Shown here one piece after another: positions 11,085-23,079 of a DNA stretch of 64,000 nucleotides. A program made the position numbers and the translations under genes. This stretch comes from Siphonodentalium dalli (Eukaryota > Mollusca > Scaphopoda > Gadilida > Siphonodentaliidae), in the NCBI GenBank assembly GCA_032622095.1, contig CP136066.1, positions 225,684,961-225,748,960 of the forward strand. The letters run 5' to 3'. Positions within the stretch are counted from its first letter, which is position 1, and each line of letters opens with the position of its first letter. The notes below the pieces were generated by a model. It searched no databases, had not been told where the DNA came from, and was given only the letters and a program-made list of their open reading frames with translations.

Positions 11085-11217
11085 TATTCCCCGTTACTTT
11101 GTCGACTGTATAAGGTTCCCTGTCAAAACTTCAAAAAGTTCTCAGCTTTTTTACTGGTGGAATATGATCTCTACTGACGTTAGCCAGAGTAGAAATAAAA
11201 ATTCATGGCATGATCTA
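11085..11217 (+). mobile_element. Family G (hAT-like) MITE fragment, right end
   Basis: It matches the right end of the elements at 35634-36725 and 55378-55756. It shares TATAAGGTTCCCTGTCAAAA, GGTGGAATATGATCTCTAC and CATGGCATGATCTA. No left end was found, so the copy is truncated. Confidence 0.65.
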
Positions 11218-11222
11218 ATAAT

Positions 11223-11885
11223 ATACATGGTCTCAATGCGTGCCAGCCTCATGCCGATAAAGCCTTGTCAGTAAATATCATCGGTCTGGTATGACTTCTC
11301 CTCTTTACACAACAAACGTGGGTCATAAAAACCCATACTGTTTGTCATTTGTATGTAACCCCTCACTCAAACTAACCATTAATGTATACATATAAAGTAC
11401 GCCAAGGACACTTATTAAACGTGAGCAAAATATTGATTTATTGAATCATTCCACAATCCATTTCACTGCTGACGGTAGGTGGCCGTGTAACCCACAAAAA
11501 AAACCGAACGGCAAACTTTGACATGAAGTACTGCTGAATTTGTGACTCCTATCGGTTTTTGTGATAAAGTGACCCAGATTCCCGAAATTGTGATAAAGTT
11601 ATACCCAAACATCGTATTCATTAATTTCGTTACAGATAATAATCATGTACGTAATATTAATACACCGCCACATATTTATTAATAGTTGATGTACAACCTA
11701 TGGTTATTTACAACATACTGGATTCAAAACCAATGACAAAACAACACTGTAACGTCTATATATTGATTATTATGTATACCGAATGTAATTTCTTTTTTGG
11801 TTTGCTTAGAATCTTTAGATAATTTATGTCTGTCGAAATTAGATTCTATTCCGGACATGATAATGCAATATTGGATCATAACTGA
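11223..11885. other. No recognised feature
   Basis: AT-rich spacer before the tandem duplication. No convincing ORF, RNA gene or repeat was seen. Confidence 0.5.
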
Positions 11886-12772
11886 TATTGTTATCCTTCA
11901 TCCCATTTCCCTCTCTTCTGATTGGCTGAGAGTGCGTCACATGGCGGGCGATAAATCACCATATTACCCTCGAGGGTAACATTATCTCAGTTATTGACCG
12001 CTCAGTTGTTACCAGTAAACACAGAACTACGAAGAACTCACCGCGCAGAGATTCTCTGACAGCTCTCTGATAATTTCGAAAAACACTGTTTTTATAAACC
12101 CCACTGTTTCATAACAACCGCGAACTGTGGTGTTTGCTAATTTGCATAATTGTGTGTTTTTTTATTTGCAATTAAAACACGCTATGTATAATGGTGTTAT
12201 CATAGACACATATATGTTATAAGGTGTAATATTCATATTGGACCTTTTTATATCAATAATAAAGACCGTGGGACAAATAGATAAACCTTATTATGTAGTT
12301 GGTATGCTGCAGACAATTGCACATACGATGTACATACGTTACAACTACGTTTATGTACTATAGATCAAATGGCCACTCTTTGCTGTTTATCAATTGATTA
12401 TTTCTTTTCTTCAATACATTCATCAGACTTCAGAGAATACCCGTATGTTGCGTAACGATCTGTGACAGATGTCAATTTATTTTTGCACTACTACAACGTG
12501 TTAGTTCCACATTTTAGCATTCTGGAAATTAACACGTCTGTCGGCGTCTTCACTCTCATTTGAAACGAAACCGAACATTTCGCTGCATGGCTACTCAACT
12601 TCGAAATTACTTTACTCCTCTTTCCGTGAACCGATTTCCACAATGCAACCAGCAAACCGACCGGAGAATATCTGCGCAAATGACGGGTCTGTTAATTAAT
12701 CCAGATTATGAATGTTTTATTTTCTAAATAGCGATGATTCCAACATAGAATTAACTTTTCGAACTGGATTAA

Positions 12773-13241
12773 AAGGTACTCAATCCGTAAAGAGGGTCCC
12801 CATCTCAACAGATTCCAACAACAACAATCCGATCAGAGGGTCCTATATTACTATTTCTTTGGCTTTGGGGGTAAAAAATATTTGATTCGAGTCGAGGAAC
12901 CCATCAAACAAAGCTCAGAGTTATTAGATATTGATTTTTGAAATTTGTTATGTTCTCGAGATGAGTACTAATAACTGCCGTAATCTGCTCTGGATGTGTA
13001 CTCCAAATCTATTCAAACAGACAAGGATGGATAACTCTAAAATCAAGTGGTAATTTTAACGCAATTTTGACTGAGTTCTGGGCCAGATAGTATTCCCGAT
13101 AATGAAAAATAATAGATTTATAAAATCGATATCTAACAAATCTGAGCTTTGATGGGTGACTTCTCGACTCGAATCAAATATTTTTGACCCCCGAAGCCAT
13201 TGAAATAGTAATTGAGAGGAGTTTTATCGGGTTGAGTACCT
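12773..13241. mobile_element. Family C MITE, copy 2, complete, TTAA target duplication
   Basis: The 469-bp element begins AAGGTACTCAATCCG and ends in the matching CGGGTTGAGTACCT. TTAA flanks it on each side (12769-12772 and 13242-13245). The paralogous empty site at 14350-14353 has a single TTAA, showing that the element inserted there and duplicated TTAA. Two long inner arms carry the family core (ATTTGATTCGAGTCGAGGAA and its inverse). There is no ORF. TTAA duplication is known for the piggyBac and Kolobok superfamilies. Which one mobilised it cannot be decided from this copy. Confidence 0.88.
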
Positions 13242-13302
13242 TTAAATAATATATGCGCGCATTTATGCCTGATATTAAGGAGGTTCGTGTGTACTCCATT
13301 GT

Positions 13303-13477
13303 CAGATAACAAAACAGTTATCACACTTGTTTTCGTGAGACACGGGGATTTGTCGCCGCTCTCGACCTGGAATGTCACCCTCGGGCCTGACGGCCCTCGG
13401 GTGACATTCCAGGTCTCGAGCGGGCGACAAATCCCCGTGTCTCACTCAATCGCGGGCGATAACTGTATATTGTTATC
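13303..13477. repeat. 175-bp palindrome ending duplication copy a
   Basis: The outer arms pair GATAACAAAACAGTTATC with its near complement ending TATATTGTTATC. The inner arms (13335-13445) are nearly perfect: GTGAGACACGGGGATTTGTC against GACAAATCCCCGTGTCTCAC, with a CGGGCCTGACGGCC centre. It is strikingly GC-rich. Related palindromes lie at 14413-14545 and 15347-15482. Confidence 0.85.
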
Positions 13478-14412
13478 CTTCATCCCATTTTCCTCTCTTC
13501 TGATTGGCTGAGAGTGCGTCACATGGCGGGCGATAAATCACCATATTACCCTCGAGGGTAACATTGTCTCAGTTATTGACCGCTCAGCTGTTACCAGTAA
13601 ACATAGAACTACGAAGAACTCACCGCGCAGAGATTCTCTGAAAGCTCTCTGATAATTTCGAAAAACACTGTTTTTATAAACCACACTGTTTCATAACAAC
13701 CGCGAACTGTGGTGTTTGCTAATTTGCATAATTGTGTGTTTTTTTATTTGCAATTAAAGCACGCTATGTATAAATGGTGTTATCACAGACACATATCTGT
13801 TATAATGTTTAATATTCATATTGGACCTTTTTATATCAATAATAAAGACCGTGGGACAAATAGATAAACTTCATTATGTAGTTGGTATGCTGCAGACAAT
13901 TGCACATACGATGTATATACGTTACAACTACGTTTATGTACTAGATCAAATAGCCACTCTTTGCTGTTTATCAATTGATTATTTCTTTTCTTCAATACAT
14001 TCATCAGACTTCAGAGAATACCCTTATGTTGCGTAACGATCTGTGACAGATGTCAATTTATTTTAGCACTACTACAACGTGTTAGTTCCATATTTTAGCA
14101 TTCTGGAAATTAACACATCTGTCGGCGTATTCACGCTCATTTGATACGAAACCGAACATTTCGCTGCATGGCTTCTCAACTTCGAAATTGCTTTACTCTT
14201 CTTTACGTGAACCGATTTACACAGTGCAACCAGCAAACTGACCGGAGAATATCTGCGCAAATGACGGGTCTGTAAATTGATCCAGATTATGAATGTTTGA
14301 TTTTCTAAATAGCGATGATTCCAACATAAAATTAACTTTTCCAACTGGATTAAAGAATATATGCGCGCATTTATGCCTGATATTACGGAGGTTCGTGTAT
14401 ACTCCATTGTCA

Positions 14413-14545
14413 GATAACAAAACAGTTATCACCCTTGTTTTCGTGAGACATGGCGGCCCTCGGGTGACATTCCAGGTCTCGAGCGGGCGACAAATCCCCG
14501 TGTCTCACTCAATCGCGGGCGATAACCGTATACTGTCGCCCGGAG
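14413..14545. repeat. Arm-deleted copy of the palindrome
   Basis: It has the same outer sequence as the palindrome at 13303-13477, but the left inner arm is missing. After CGTGAGACAT the sequence jumps to GGCGGCCCTCGGGTGACATT, so the hairpin can no longer form. This is the expected outcome of slippage across a stem. Confidence 0.75.
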
Positions 14546-14549
14546 ACAT

Positions 14550-15345
14550 TGTTTTTGCCGCCCACCTGATGATATAATGCAAGAATATCTCCAAACACAC
14601 ACTGCAGTAACTCTATTTCACATCACTATAATGTACTAAAAATCATAGATCTTATATACCCCACGGATTCGCAAAACACACCAGTTGTGGTGTTTGCTAT
14701 TTTGCATATATTTAGTGAACACTAATATTCGAACTTTTAAGTTGATACTTTTATCGCGGTGATTCAATATGTTCATGTCGACATTATGGTGCAAGATTGA
14801 AAGAGTAGATCCCTTCAGGTTGGTTGGTTATAAATGTTTGCTGGTAGACAACGTAATGCATACGTTTGTCGCGAATGAATGGTACTGTATGCTTATCCAT
14901 GATATCAGACCTATCCGCGATGTCTGCAATGTGATCATAGAAGTATTTTGTTTGAGGATCGCAATGTACTTGGGAGCACTGACACGTATGAATGTACATT
15001 CATGAAATCGACAACTCTCCAATAGCTTTCGGGGAAGACCGTTATGAAATGAACATCGCGAGTAAATTCCGCGCGCAAGGCGACATTGAATTTTCCACAT
15101 TGCAGAAGGCGATAACATACCTATATGGCTTATTTGTTTACATTGCATGGACCGATATTGACAATTTAACCACCAAAATGATCGTAAATAAACGCTGATT
15201 ATCAAACGCTTAACGACTTGACTATCGTTTATGGAACAGAACGAAAAGTAGTTAATGAAAATATACATAATCGGGAAAGAAAGCACTCTAAACTCAGTGC
15301 AACATCGTGCGTGTGGTGGCAAGGAGTTTTTTCTGTGGTATAATC
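14550..15345. other. No recognised feature
   Basis: AT-rich sequence with overlapping short ORFs on both strands and no recognisable product. No repeat was found other than the palindromes on either side. Confidence 0.45.
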
Positions 15346-15346
15346 G

Positions 15347-15482
15347 GATAACAAAACAGTTTTTGCCCTTCTTCTCGGGAGACATCGGGATTTGTCACCC
15401 GCTCGAGAACGGAATTCCGTTCTCGAGCGGGTGACAAATCTCAATGTCTCCCTCGACAGCGGGCGACAACTGTATACTGTCC
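15347..15482. repeat. Third related palindrome
   Basis: The arms GGGATTTGTCACCCGCTCGA and TCGAGCGGGTGACAAATCTC meet at the perfect centre GAACGGAATTCCGTTC. The outer arms again begin GGATAACAAAACAGTT and end CAACTGTATACTGTCC. It is diverged from the copies at 13303 and 14413 but has the same plan, so these palindromes form a small foldback family. Confidence 0.8.
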
Positions 15483-15489
15483 GACTGTC

Positions 15490-16465
15490 AAACTAAAGTG
15501 ACAAACTATTCAATACATTGGACATCTATGATGGGACACTTGTAAAATCGAGAAACGTGACGTATAAGTTATAGTTTCAGATTGGCCGTGTCTTCATGTG
15601 GAAACCCGATTGCGCGAAATGAGTCGCACTATAAATGGAAAACGAATAGTAAGCGAGTAGGAATCCTACTGGGGTACTGTCTTAAATTAGCATAGCAGTG
15701 TGCAGTCAGTGTGAGATATAATAGTGCATATTACACTCTTGGATAAAGAAAATTATTTTGGGCACTCCGGAGTGACAGTAGCCCCCATCGGTACCATATA
15801 TAATGATACTATATGACTGTACCCGTAGAACATGTATACTGCTGTATAACCAGTAGATCATGGCACCAAATCGTTGGCTCCAAGTTGATAGGATAAGACG
15901 TTCACCTGTGTCGATTTGGGTGCAAATTATCAAATTTGAGTGAACAAAAAGGCCGCGCATCGACTCGCCGTCATCAATCGTTTTACAGTATCTTATAAAA
16001 ACCGTTAAAACACGACATAACACCCGCTTGCATATTTTATTTGAAGCCGCATTCTGCCGCGAATTACACGTACACTTTTGAAGTTTTAGTGTGGACTAAA
16101 ATGTTACAACTCGGTTGATTAACAACCGAAGCCGTGACAACTGAAATGACAAATATTTTTTATTTTGGCAAAATTGGATCAGATAGTTACTTCGTGTATG
16201 TAGATGTTCTGGAATACTGTCAACACTGTCTGATGTGGGTCGCCACCGGCCGGTGTTGATATGTTCGAGTTGTTAATTCGACTGTCACTGTTCACAACAT
16301 TCAAAGCCAATGCTGCTACACTTGGTAATGACACTAGAATAATTCCCCAAAGCTTTGATGCCAACCTCTATTGATTAGTACATGACAATATCAACAACAG
16401 AATATACACTAAGCAAGTTTATTCGGAATTGGCGTGTCGGTATTCTCGTCTTCTGAATTAGTGAT
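15490..16465. other. No recognised feature
   Basis: AT-rich spacer. A minus-strand open stretch at 16179-16364 would encode a hydrophobic signal-like start (LWGIILVSLPSVAALAL) but begins with TTG and has no support. Nothing else was recognised. Confidence 0.45.
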
Positions 16466-16470
16466 CGCGA

Positions 16471-17191
16471 ACTGACGTGTGGACCTATCCTGGAAAACCC
16501 ACAACACTACCATCACAAATAAAGCCAATGCCACCCTCCGATTCCTAAGACGTAACATGAGAACACAAAACTACAAAACAAAATACCTTGCCTACAAAAC
16601 ATATGTTAGACCACAACTGGAATACTGTAGCTCAATATGGGACCCCTGGCAGCAGTACCTCTCAGAGAAAGTAGAAATTGTACAGAGACGGGCTGCACGC
16701 TACACTCTAAATAGATACAACTGGTAGCGACGAGAGAGACATAATAACTGATCTGCTCCACACACTAAATTGGCAAACCCTTCAACAAAGAAGAATCTTA
16801 TCCTCCCTGGTCATGCTATACAAATTCCGCCACCAAGATGTAGACATCTCCCTACCATTTGTGCTTACTATGGGCCACAAGTTCCTCCGTACTGTTAAAG
16901 CTGACAGAAACTACACCGAAGCCTTCTTTCTCCCACGCACAAACATAAATTGGAACAAACTCCCCCGTGACATATTCTTAACATGGACAGTTTCAAATCC
17001 GAACTCACAAAACATATGTTCCCACCTGTAAACAAACAGACAGCTTCTAAATAGTATGAAGCTCAAACTTCTTTTAATAAATTATCAAAATAACCAAAAT
17101 AAATATGCTTTTAAGTTTTTAATTTTCACGCGCCTCTACATAATCCTCAGCACATTGAGGGCGATGGAGTATCAAGTAGATGTAGATGTGG
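16471..17191 (+). mobile_element. 5'-truncated LINE (CR1/Jockey-type), 3' end
   Basis: This is the final part of a non-LTR retrotransposon that copies itself by target-primed reverse transcription. The first frame (16479-16727) encodes the region after the catalytic reverse transcriptase motifs: NKANATLRFLRRNMR, then YVRPQLEYCSSIWDPW, then VQRRAARYTLNRY. A stop and a frame change follow, and a second frame (about 16740-17031) continues with LLHTLNWQTLQQRRI and FFLPRTNINWNKLPRDI. The 3' end carries the short repeat GTAGATGTAGATGTG (about 17176-17191), a common LINE tail. The 5' side is cut at about 16471. The order of motifs fits CR1 or Jockey clades. The exact clade is not resolved. Confidence 0.85.
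16479..17031 (+). pseudogene. LINE reverse transcriptase C-terminal remnant
   Basis: Two open segments in different frames, 16479-16727 and 16813-17031, together encode the reverse transcriptase thumb and the conserved C-terminal LEYCSSIWDP and PRTNINWNKLP stretches. The break falls around 16727, at a TAG after NRYNW. There is no endonuclease domain and no catalytic YADD box, because the copy is 5'-truncated. It is a dead fragment. Confidence 0.82.
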
Positions 17192-17199
17192 ACACAGAT

Positions 17200-17970
17200 C
17201 GGTCATCTATTTCCATCGAAACATATGTGTGGCCATATCTACGAGTTGAGAACCGTGTCGCAAAGTCATCGCTCAGTTGCGGAACATTGTTTTGAATGTT
17301 TCTACGGAGTCTGCGACTAAGTTGTGATGTATGCATGGACTGGTTGTAAGGTTGTAGGCCGTTAAGGGCCGCGGTTGTCCCGCCATTCAATCACGGTCGA
17401 GTGGTATCACCGCGATTGACATTTTTCTTATACGGCATATATTTCGTGAGCCAACTTTATCACTCACGGAATTCTTTCTCTGTCTTGCCGCGCTGAACAC
17501 GCAATTTTTTTTTAAAGGAAAATGGAAGCTCTACAGGTGGGGACTAATTTTAAAACTCTCTGAATTCCGTTCCTATGTGAACGGATAAGTTCTAAATCTG
17601 CTAAAACCGGCTTAATCATTGATATTTTCTATTAAATTGTGACAACTGGGTTGTCTTCGAGCTGCCTCTCCGCTGACTCTTCGAGCTGTCGGCTATGACT
17701 TGTCTTCATTCGTCTCATTGATCATGATGAAATTGACAGTGCTGTGACACATTTACTGACACGAGAGGATACAGGTACAATAATATCAACAACAGCAGCT
17801 ACTAGAATGTTGACAGTGTTGTTTTTAACTTCAACTGTTAACTCCAGCTGACAGTGTTCTAATAATTTCAATGCACATACATGGACATTTACACGAGAGG
17901 ATATACTGTACGCACCAGAGTAATTCACAATAGCTTCAATGTCAACAACAACAACAACGCCGTAAACAAT
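17200..17970. other. No recognised feature
   Basis: AT-rich spacer between the LINE tail and the family F arm. Short direct repeats around TGACAGTGTT and ACACGAGAGGATA occur at 17735-17905 without forming an array. Confidence 0.45.
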
Positions 17971-18396
17971 GAAATCATGCGGTACGGTGACGGATGATCA
18001 CGTATCTACAATTCTAATTTACAAGTACAACTTTACAATTAGACGGACCAATTCATGCTGTGTTCAACAATTTTCATTGAACCGTGTGGATATGATACAT
18101 TGTCGTCATTCGCCATGTTATCGCCAAATTATTACGACAATTTGCGGACCGGGAGTGCACTATTGGTTGGATATTCTTATCAAACTATCTTTGGCTGACA
18201 CTGATATGAATACTAAGTGTCGTGATACCAGTATACACAGTTTGGTGCATCATTCTGTCAAATTTCATCAAAAAATGTGCGACTATAGGAGAACATTGTC
18301 GCCAATTCATCGCGCACAGTTATTACGGGATCAGCTGCTGTTTTGAAGGTTTCAATCCCAACTAGCTGTTATTGTTATTGACAGTATCAGTCAAAA

Positions 18397-18873
18397 GAAG
18401 TGGTATATTACGCGCGCTATTTTCGCGCCCAATATCGCAACAATATTGCAAGTGGAAACGCTTAGAAGCGCGCCACTTGTGATGTTATAGGAAGATTTTG
18501 TGATTAATATCGCAATATTTCGCGCTTTTTATTGCGACATCTTGCGCTCAAAATTGTGACATTTAAATCAAATTATTGCTTCTTTTATATTGTTTATTGC
18601 ATAAATAGAGACAATGTTTCAGATTTGTATACAAGTTATAGTTGTAAATGCTATATGTACACTATATGTACACTATATGTACAGTATATATCCACTATAA
18701 ATATAACAATATAGGGTCTGTATGCAATTTAGCGCGCTTAGTATCGCAATATTTTGCGTTCAATATCGCAATAATAAGCGCGACATATTTTTTGTATTGC
18801 ACTATAATCGCGCCTTTTACGAAATTAAGCGCGCCCAATATTGCAATAAAGGCGCGCCTCAATATACCACTTC
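18397..18873. mobile_element. MITE with GAAGTGGTATATT ends and CGCGC/CGCAATAT subrepeats
   Basis: The terminal inverted repeats are GAAGTGGTATATT at the left and its complement AATATACCACTTC at the right. Just inside, both ends are rich in GCGCGC and ATATCGCAATATT motifs repeated irregularly. The middle has a short ATGTACACTATATGTACACT tandem. It has no ORF. It lies inside family F and is ~477 bp long. Confidence 0.7.
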
Positions 18874-19595
18874 TTCCTATTGGTACTGCATTGTCGTGAT
18901 ATACGGATTCACCAGTTAAGACAATAACTGTGTTTACAAGCGACTGCACTGCTAGAAAAAAGCCCGTCGTTTTAACGGTGTCATACCGCGCAACATCGCT
19001 GCCAGCCTTAGACCGTTACACATAGTCAGACTGTAGCATGTTCAACGATACAAAACGTTTAAGTAACTGACAGACTGTAACCAGTAACTGTCAGACCGTT
19101 GTAATTTTTACGGTTCAACACCGTTTAATTAATATCAAGATCGTGACTAATAAAGATCAGACCAATGGTATTTTTCACGGGTCAACACCAATTTTTTGCT
19201 CTTAATTTGCCAATTTACCATAGAATTAGCCGAATTCCCATGGTGACAATATGATTTCTCGGTAGGCAGTACGATTCGTATGTTTTAGAATGGAACAATA
19301 CATCTTAGTTCTTCTATTACGATCATAGTTTTGATGAAACGTAAATCATCAATGCATAAAATGATAGACAATACTTATGAAACTTTGCAGTTTGTAAACG
19401 ATCAAACTTGTTATCTGCCTCGTGGAATTTTATCCGGAAAAAGGCTGCGCACGCGTGATGTGTTCACCTTTCATTGACTACAGTGTATAAATATGGCTGT
19501 AGATACAAATCACGATACTAGTAATAGCCGAAAAACCAACGCATCAGTTTTCAATTACGACCATTCTAAACCATATGAATTGGCATGCCATTTTA

Positions 19596-20184
19596 AGATA
19601 ACGAGTCGAAACCTGATGTGACATGCGCTTAGCATGGCATATAGTCAGCAAACTGCAACTGATGATGGTCTTATCAAAACATTTTGGCATCTTTTTAACT
19701 CATTTGGGAGTAATTTTCTAAAAAATTGAAATTCTACCTTTGGCATTAAATAATCTTGTTTTTGTGGGGTAAGTTCTAAAATTATTTTCAAAATTCTAAT
19801 AAACCGTTCCAGGGTCCAGCTTTCATCTCAAAATTCATGTCATCAGAACGAGGAGCAATTTGTCTGCGAGAAATTGGGACCTTGGACATCATCAAATTTA
19901 GCCTCGAATGTTCTTTAATATGTCTATAGCAGACAACCTCTCCTTTCTTTTGACATCCATACTTTTGTGCACCACCTTCATTATGTGGGGAAATTATATG
20001 ACGGATAGGTTGTAAGCCATTATTTCTTTCACTCTACTTATGTTGACAAACGGAAAGGCCGTACGGTCCGTCAGCCAGTGCTCCATTCTGACTTGTTATT
20101 GTCATTCCGGATGGCTAGGTGTGATTTACGTTGACCCGAACGGATGTGTAACCTTGTCAGGCACCCACTTACCTGCATTGGTTA
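19596..20184 (-). repeat. Dispersed repeat family D, copy 2 (inverted)
   Basis: It is the reverse complement of copy 1 (1637-2221). On the plus strand it starts GATAACGAGTCGAAACCTGA and ends CCCACTTACCTGCATTGGTT. Flanks do not match those of other copies. It is non-coding. Confidence 0.75.
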
Positions 20185-20774
20185 CCTATAAGACCTAAAA
20201 GAACAAAGCTATCACTGTTAAAACTCAAATCTATGTGCATGTAAAAGTAAAACAATCTTAATCTTACTTTTTGGTAACATGTAAGGCGTGAAATTGTCCA
20301 GTCACGTGTAAACACAATTTTTATTTTAACAGGCGAATCAGTACATCATGACAATATATCTGTATACATGTATCAGCTAGTTGAGATTGAAATCGTCAAG
20401 ATAACAGCAGATGCCACAATAACTGTGCACGGTGAGATGGCGATATTGTCCTCCTATAGTCGCCCATTTTCGATGAAATTTGACAGCATGATGCATCCAA
20501 TTGTGTATCACGACACATAGTATCCTTATCAGTGTGTGAGCCAAATATAATTTGATAAGAACATCCAACCAATAGTGGACTCGCGGTCCGTAAATTATCG
20601 TAATACATGAAACTGGGCGATAACATGGCGAATGACGACAATGTATCATTTTAACACGTTTCAATGAAAATTGATGAACACAGCCTGAATTGGTCCGTGT
20701 AATTTTAATACCAATAGTTGCACTTGTAAGTTGGAATTGTAGGTATGTGATCATCCATCACTGCGCGGCGTCTC

Positions 20775-21730
20775 AAAATATATAGGAGATAACGTATAAT
20801 TCAATAGCAATGAATAACAGATGTATAACAAATTCATGAACGAAACGTGATATCTGATCACAAAGCGGACAAAACATACATACGTATCGAGCGGAAATAT
20901 TACATATATACGCTAATAAATACGTAATAGATGTTATGTTCGCTGGGCACGCGGCATTCAATGCTTCCAGAGTTTTCCACACAAAATGTGGTTTTATCTC
21001 TGGTGTATCGCAGGAAACCGCTTGGAGATTTGTGTAGGATTAGTGTACATATAGATTAGAATGACATGTTACGTGTAGCTATTACATGTAAATATCGTAA
21101 TTAAAATATATGAATATAATATTTAAACGAGATAGTCATACATCGACGTGCAAAATTGAATGTTCAATCAAGCTAAGATGTCAACGTATGTTGTATATTA
21201 TTGTATTATGTATTTTAGAAGCTTTTGGAAATTAAGTTCCATCCAGTGGTTTTCTGGTGTGCCTATCTGGTGTCGACTCTTATGCGAATAAAGACTATGG
21301 GTAGGTCAAAGTTATATTGCCAACATTATATGCTAAAACGTTAGCACTGAGGCCTATGGAAAACATTTACACCAGTGTAACCTATATATCTTGTCCGTTT
21401 ACTCGCGGTATGTTCGCGGCCGATATATTAAGTCCCCCCGTGTTTCCGGGGAGATAAAAACTGTTGCATTCCAGCACAAGTTCGGGGCTAACAGAGTCAT
21501 GTGTAAACATTATCGCGCGTGTAAACCAGTTGCCGCGTCAATTGCCCCTAAACGCATGCAAGTAAACGTGCTGGCACCATGGTATAGCCATAAGCCATAT
21601 TACGCTGCAAAGCCTGCATCCCGACTAGAAATACATCTATATACATGTATAGTCTGTCTTATTTCTCATGCAAACGCGCATATACTTCGAAATCCCGATC
21701 AAGAACAAGCCATTTGCTAGCTTGGGGCGC
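20775..21730. other. No recognised feature
   Basis: Mixed AT-rich spacer with a GC-richer patch at 21390-21720. An open stretch there has no true ATG near its start and no recognisable product. Confidence 0.45.
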
Positions 21731-23079
21731 TCCCGGTGACTTATCTAATCTGGTCGATAAAAGGTTTGACCTGGACGAAATTTGGACTAAGTTGGTTTGT
21801 ATACCATTTATAAGAGGGATATATCCTCTATAACATATCCAAAATCCGCTAAAATCCCGCTTTGAGCTTTTTTTGTAATTCAAGATGGCGTCCAAGATGG
21901 CTGCCATTTCTGTTAAGTTAGTTTGATGCAATTATTGTGAGAACATCTTGTCATATATATACATATGTATACATTTTTGTGAAGCTAAGACATAACGCCA
22001 CTTTCAGTGCCAAAATTGGATTTCTCGTCCAAGATGGCAGCCAAAATGGCGGCCGGAAGTGAATTTTGTTTACGTTTTTTATTAGTATTTGTAAGATAAG
22101 TTCTGCTGTTTGGAACTGGTTGAGAATTGTGACTTTATTTTGTATTTAGCATGCTAAGTGACACTTGAAGCAATGAAATATGCCATTCATGGGGTCTCAT
22201 CCCCTTCCGATCACTCAAAAATCCGATTTTACAGAACGCGGTATAACTTATCTCAAAATATCACCATTGGGAATCTAGTCATATTTCATAAAGCAATTGG
22301 AAGAACTGCTCAATGTAAATGATGCTTTCTATTTTTTATGGATATTCCGACTCAGATATACCAAAATTGTCACGTTGGCTCAAAATGGCGACCAATAAAT
22401 AAAAAATGGTAAATATTGTCCCAGCGTACCATGCAACTGATTATTAGTTGTGGTTGACGCACGCAATTGAATATTCTGTCTTATATACATTGAATACTCA
22501 TATTTCTGCTGCATATTGGTTAATTGTTACTATATTAACCAATGAATTCACCAGATTTAATCGAATTTTAATGTCACAAACTTGACATCAAAATCGGCCA
22601 AATATCACTGTTCAGGTTTGAACCATTTTTCAAAAGTAAAATGGAACTATCTTTGGTATCAAATGTGTTTATTGTTTTGATATGTGCTAACTGTGTCACA
22701 TTGAGGTGTTTTAGAATATATTGCTCAAGATGGCTTGCAAAATGGCAACCAAATTTGGTAAAATGTTGATTGGTCACATATATTCCGAATACTATTCACT
22801 GCTGTTCCGAAAAGGTAGCAGATTGTGACTCACTTGGTTATTTAACATGCGACTTAGTCACCTAAATGTTCTATTCTGGTTGTCCCAGTACCTTAAGAGG
22901 CATGAAAAGTTCATTTAAGGGATGCAGTATGGATTTTGCCGAAAATTTCTTTCGGGATTCTGTCCAAGTTGTTTTTAACTGAAATTGGCAGAACGTTGAA
23001 ACGGAACTGAGAGGGATCTTAGTAGTGGCTGATCTGTCCCATTATAATCAACATTGATCAACTTAATACAGTGTGGATG

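Larger units (their letters stand above)
11888..14535 (+). repeat. Tandem duplication of a ~1.1-kb segment
   Basis: Copy a runs from about 11888 to 13477 and copy b from about 13470 to 14535. Both start with TTGTTATCCTTCATCCCAT, then CTCTTCTGATTGGCTGAGAG, and both end in a palindrome region. They are about 95% alike by eye. Copy a is longer because a family C element (12773-13241) sits in it at a TTAA. Copy b keeps the uninterrupted TTAA at 14350-14353. Matching minus-strand ORFs in the two copies differ by many amino-acid changes, so they are not constrained genes. A weaker relative of the left end lies at about 59080-59160, inverted. Confidence 0.85.
17975..20770. mobile_element. Family F inverted-repeat element with nested insertions
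   Basis: A left arm (about 17975-18370) and a right arm (about 20378-20770) are diverged inverted copies of ~390 bp. The outer ends GGATGATCACGTATCTA and its counterpart TATGTGATCATCC mark the element's limits. Both arms contain the region reading ATGATACATTGTCGTCATTC in the left copy. Open frames in the two arms translate to similar sequences only because the DNA is similar. Between the arms lie a GC-patterned MITE (18397-18873), unassigned sequence and family D copy 2 (19596-20184). No transposase was recognised and the target duplication is unclear. Confidence 0.6.

Noticed and set aside
12491-14407. Paired minus-strand ORFs in the two duplication copies as a conserved gene
   Set aside because: The frames persist, but differences between copies are mostly amino-acid changing and there is no recognisable product.
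16179-16364. Minus-strand frame with a signal-peptide-like start
   Set aside because: The start is TTG, no Cys or domain pattern follows, and a hydrophobic run of this length is expected by chance in AT-rich DNA.
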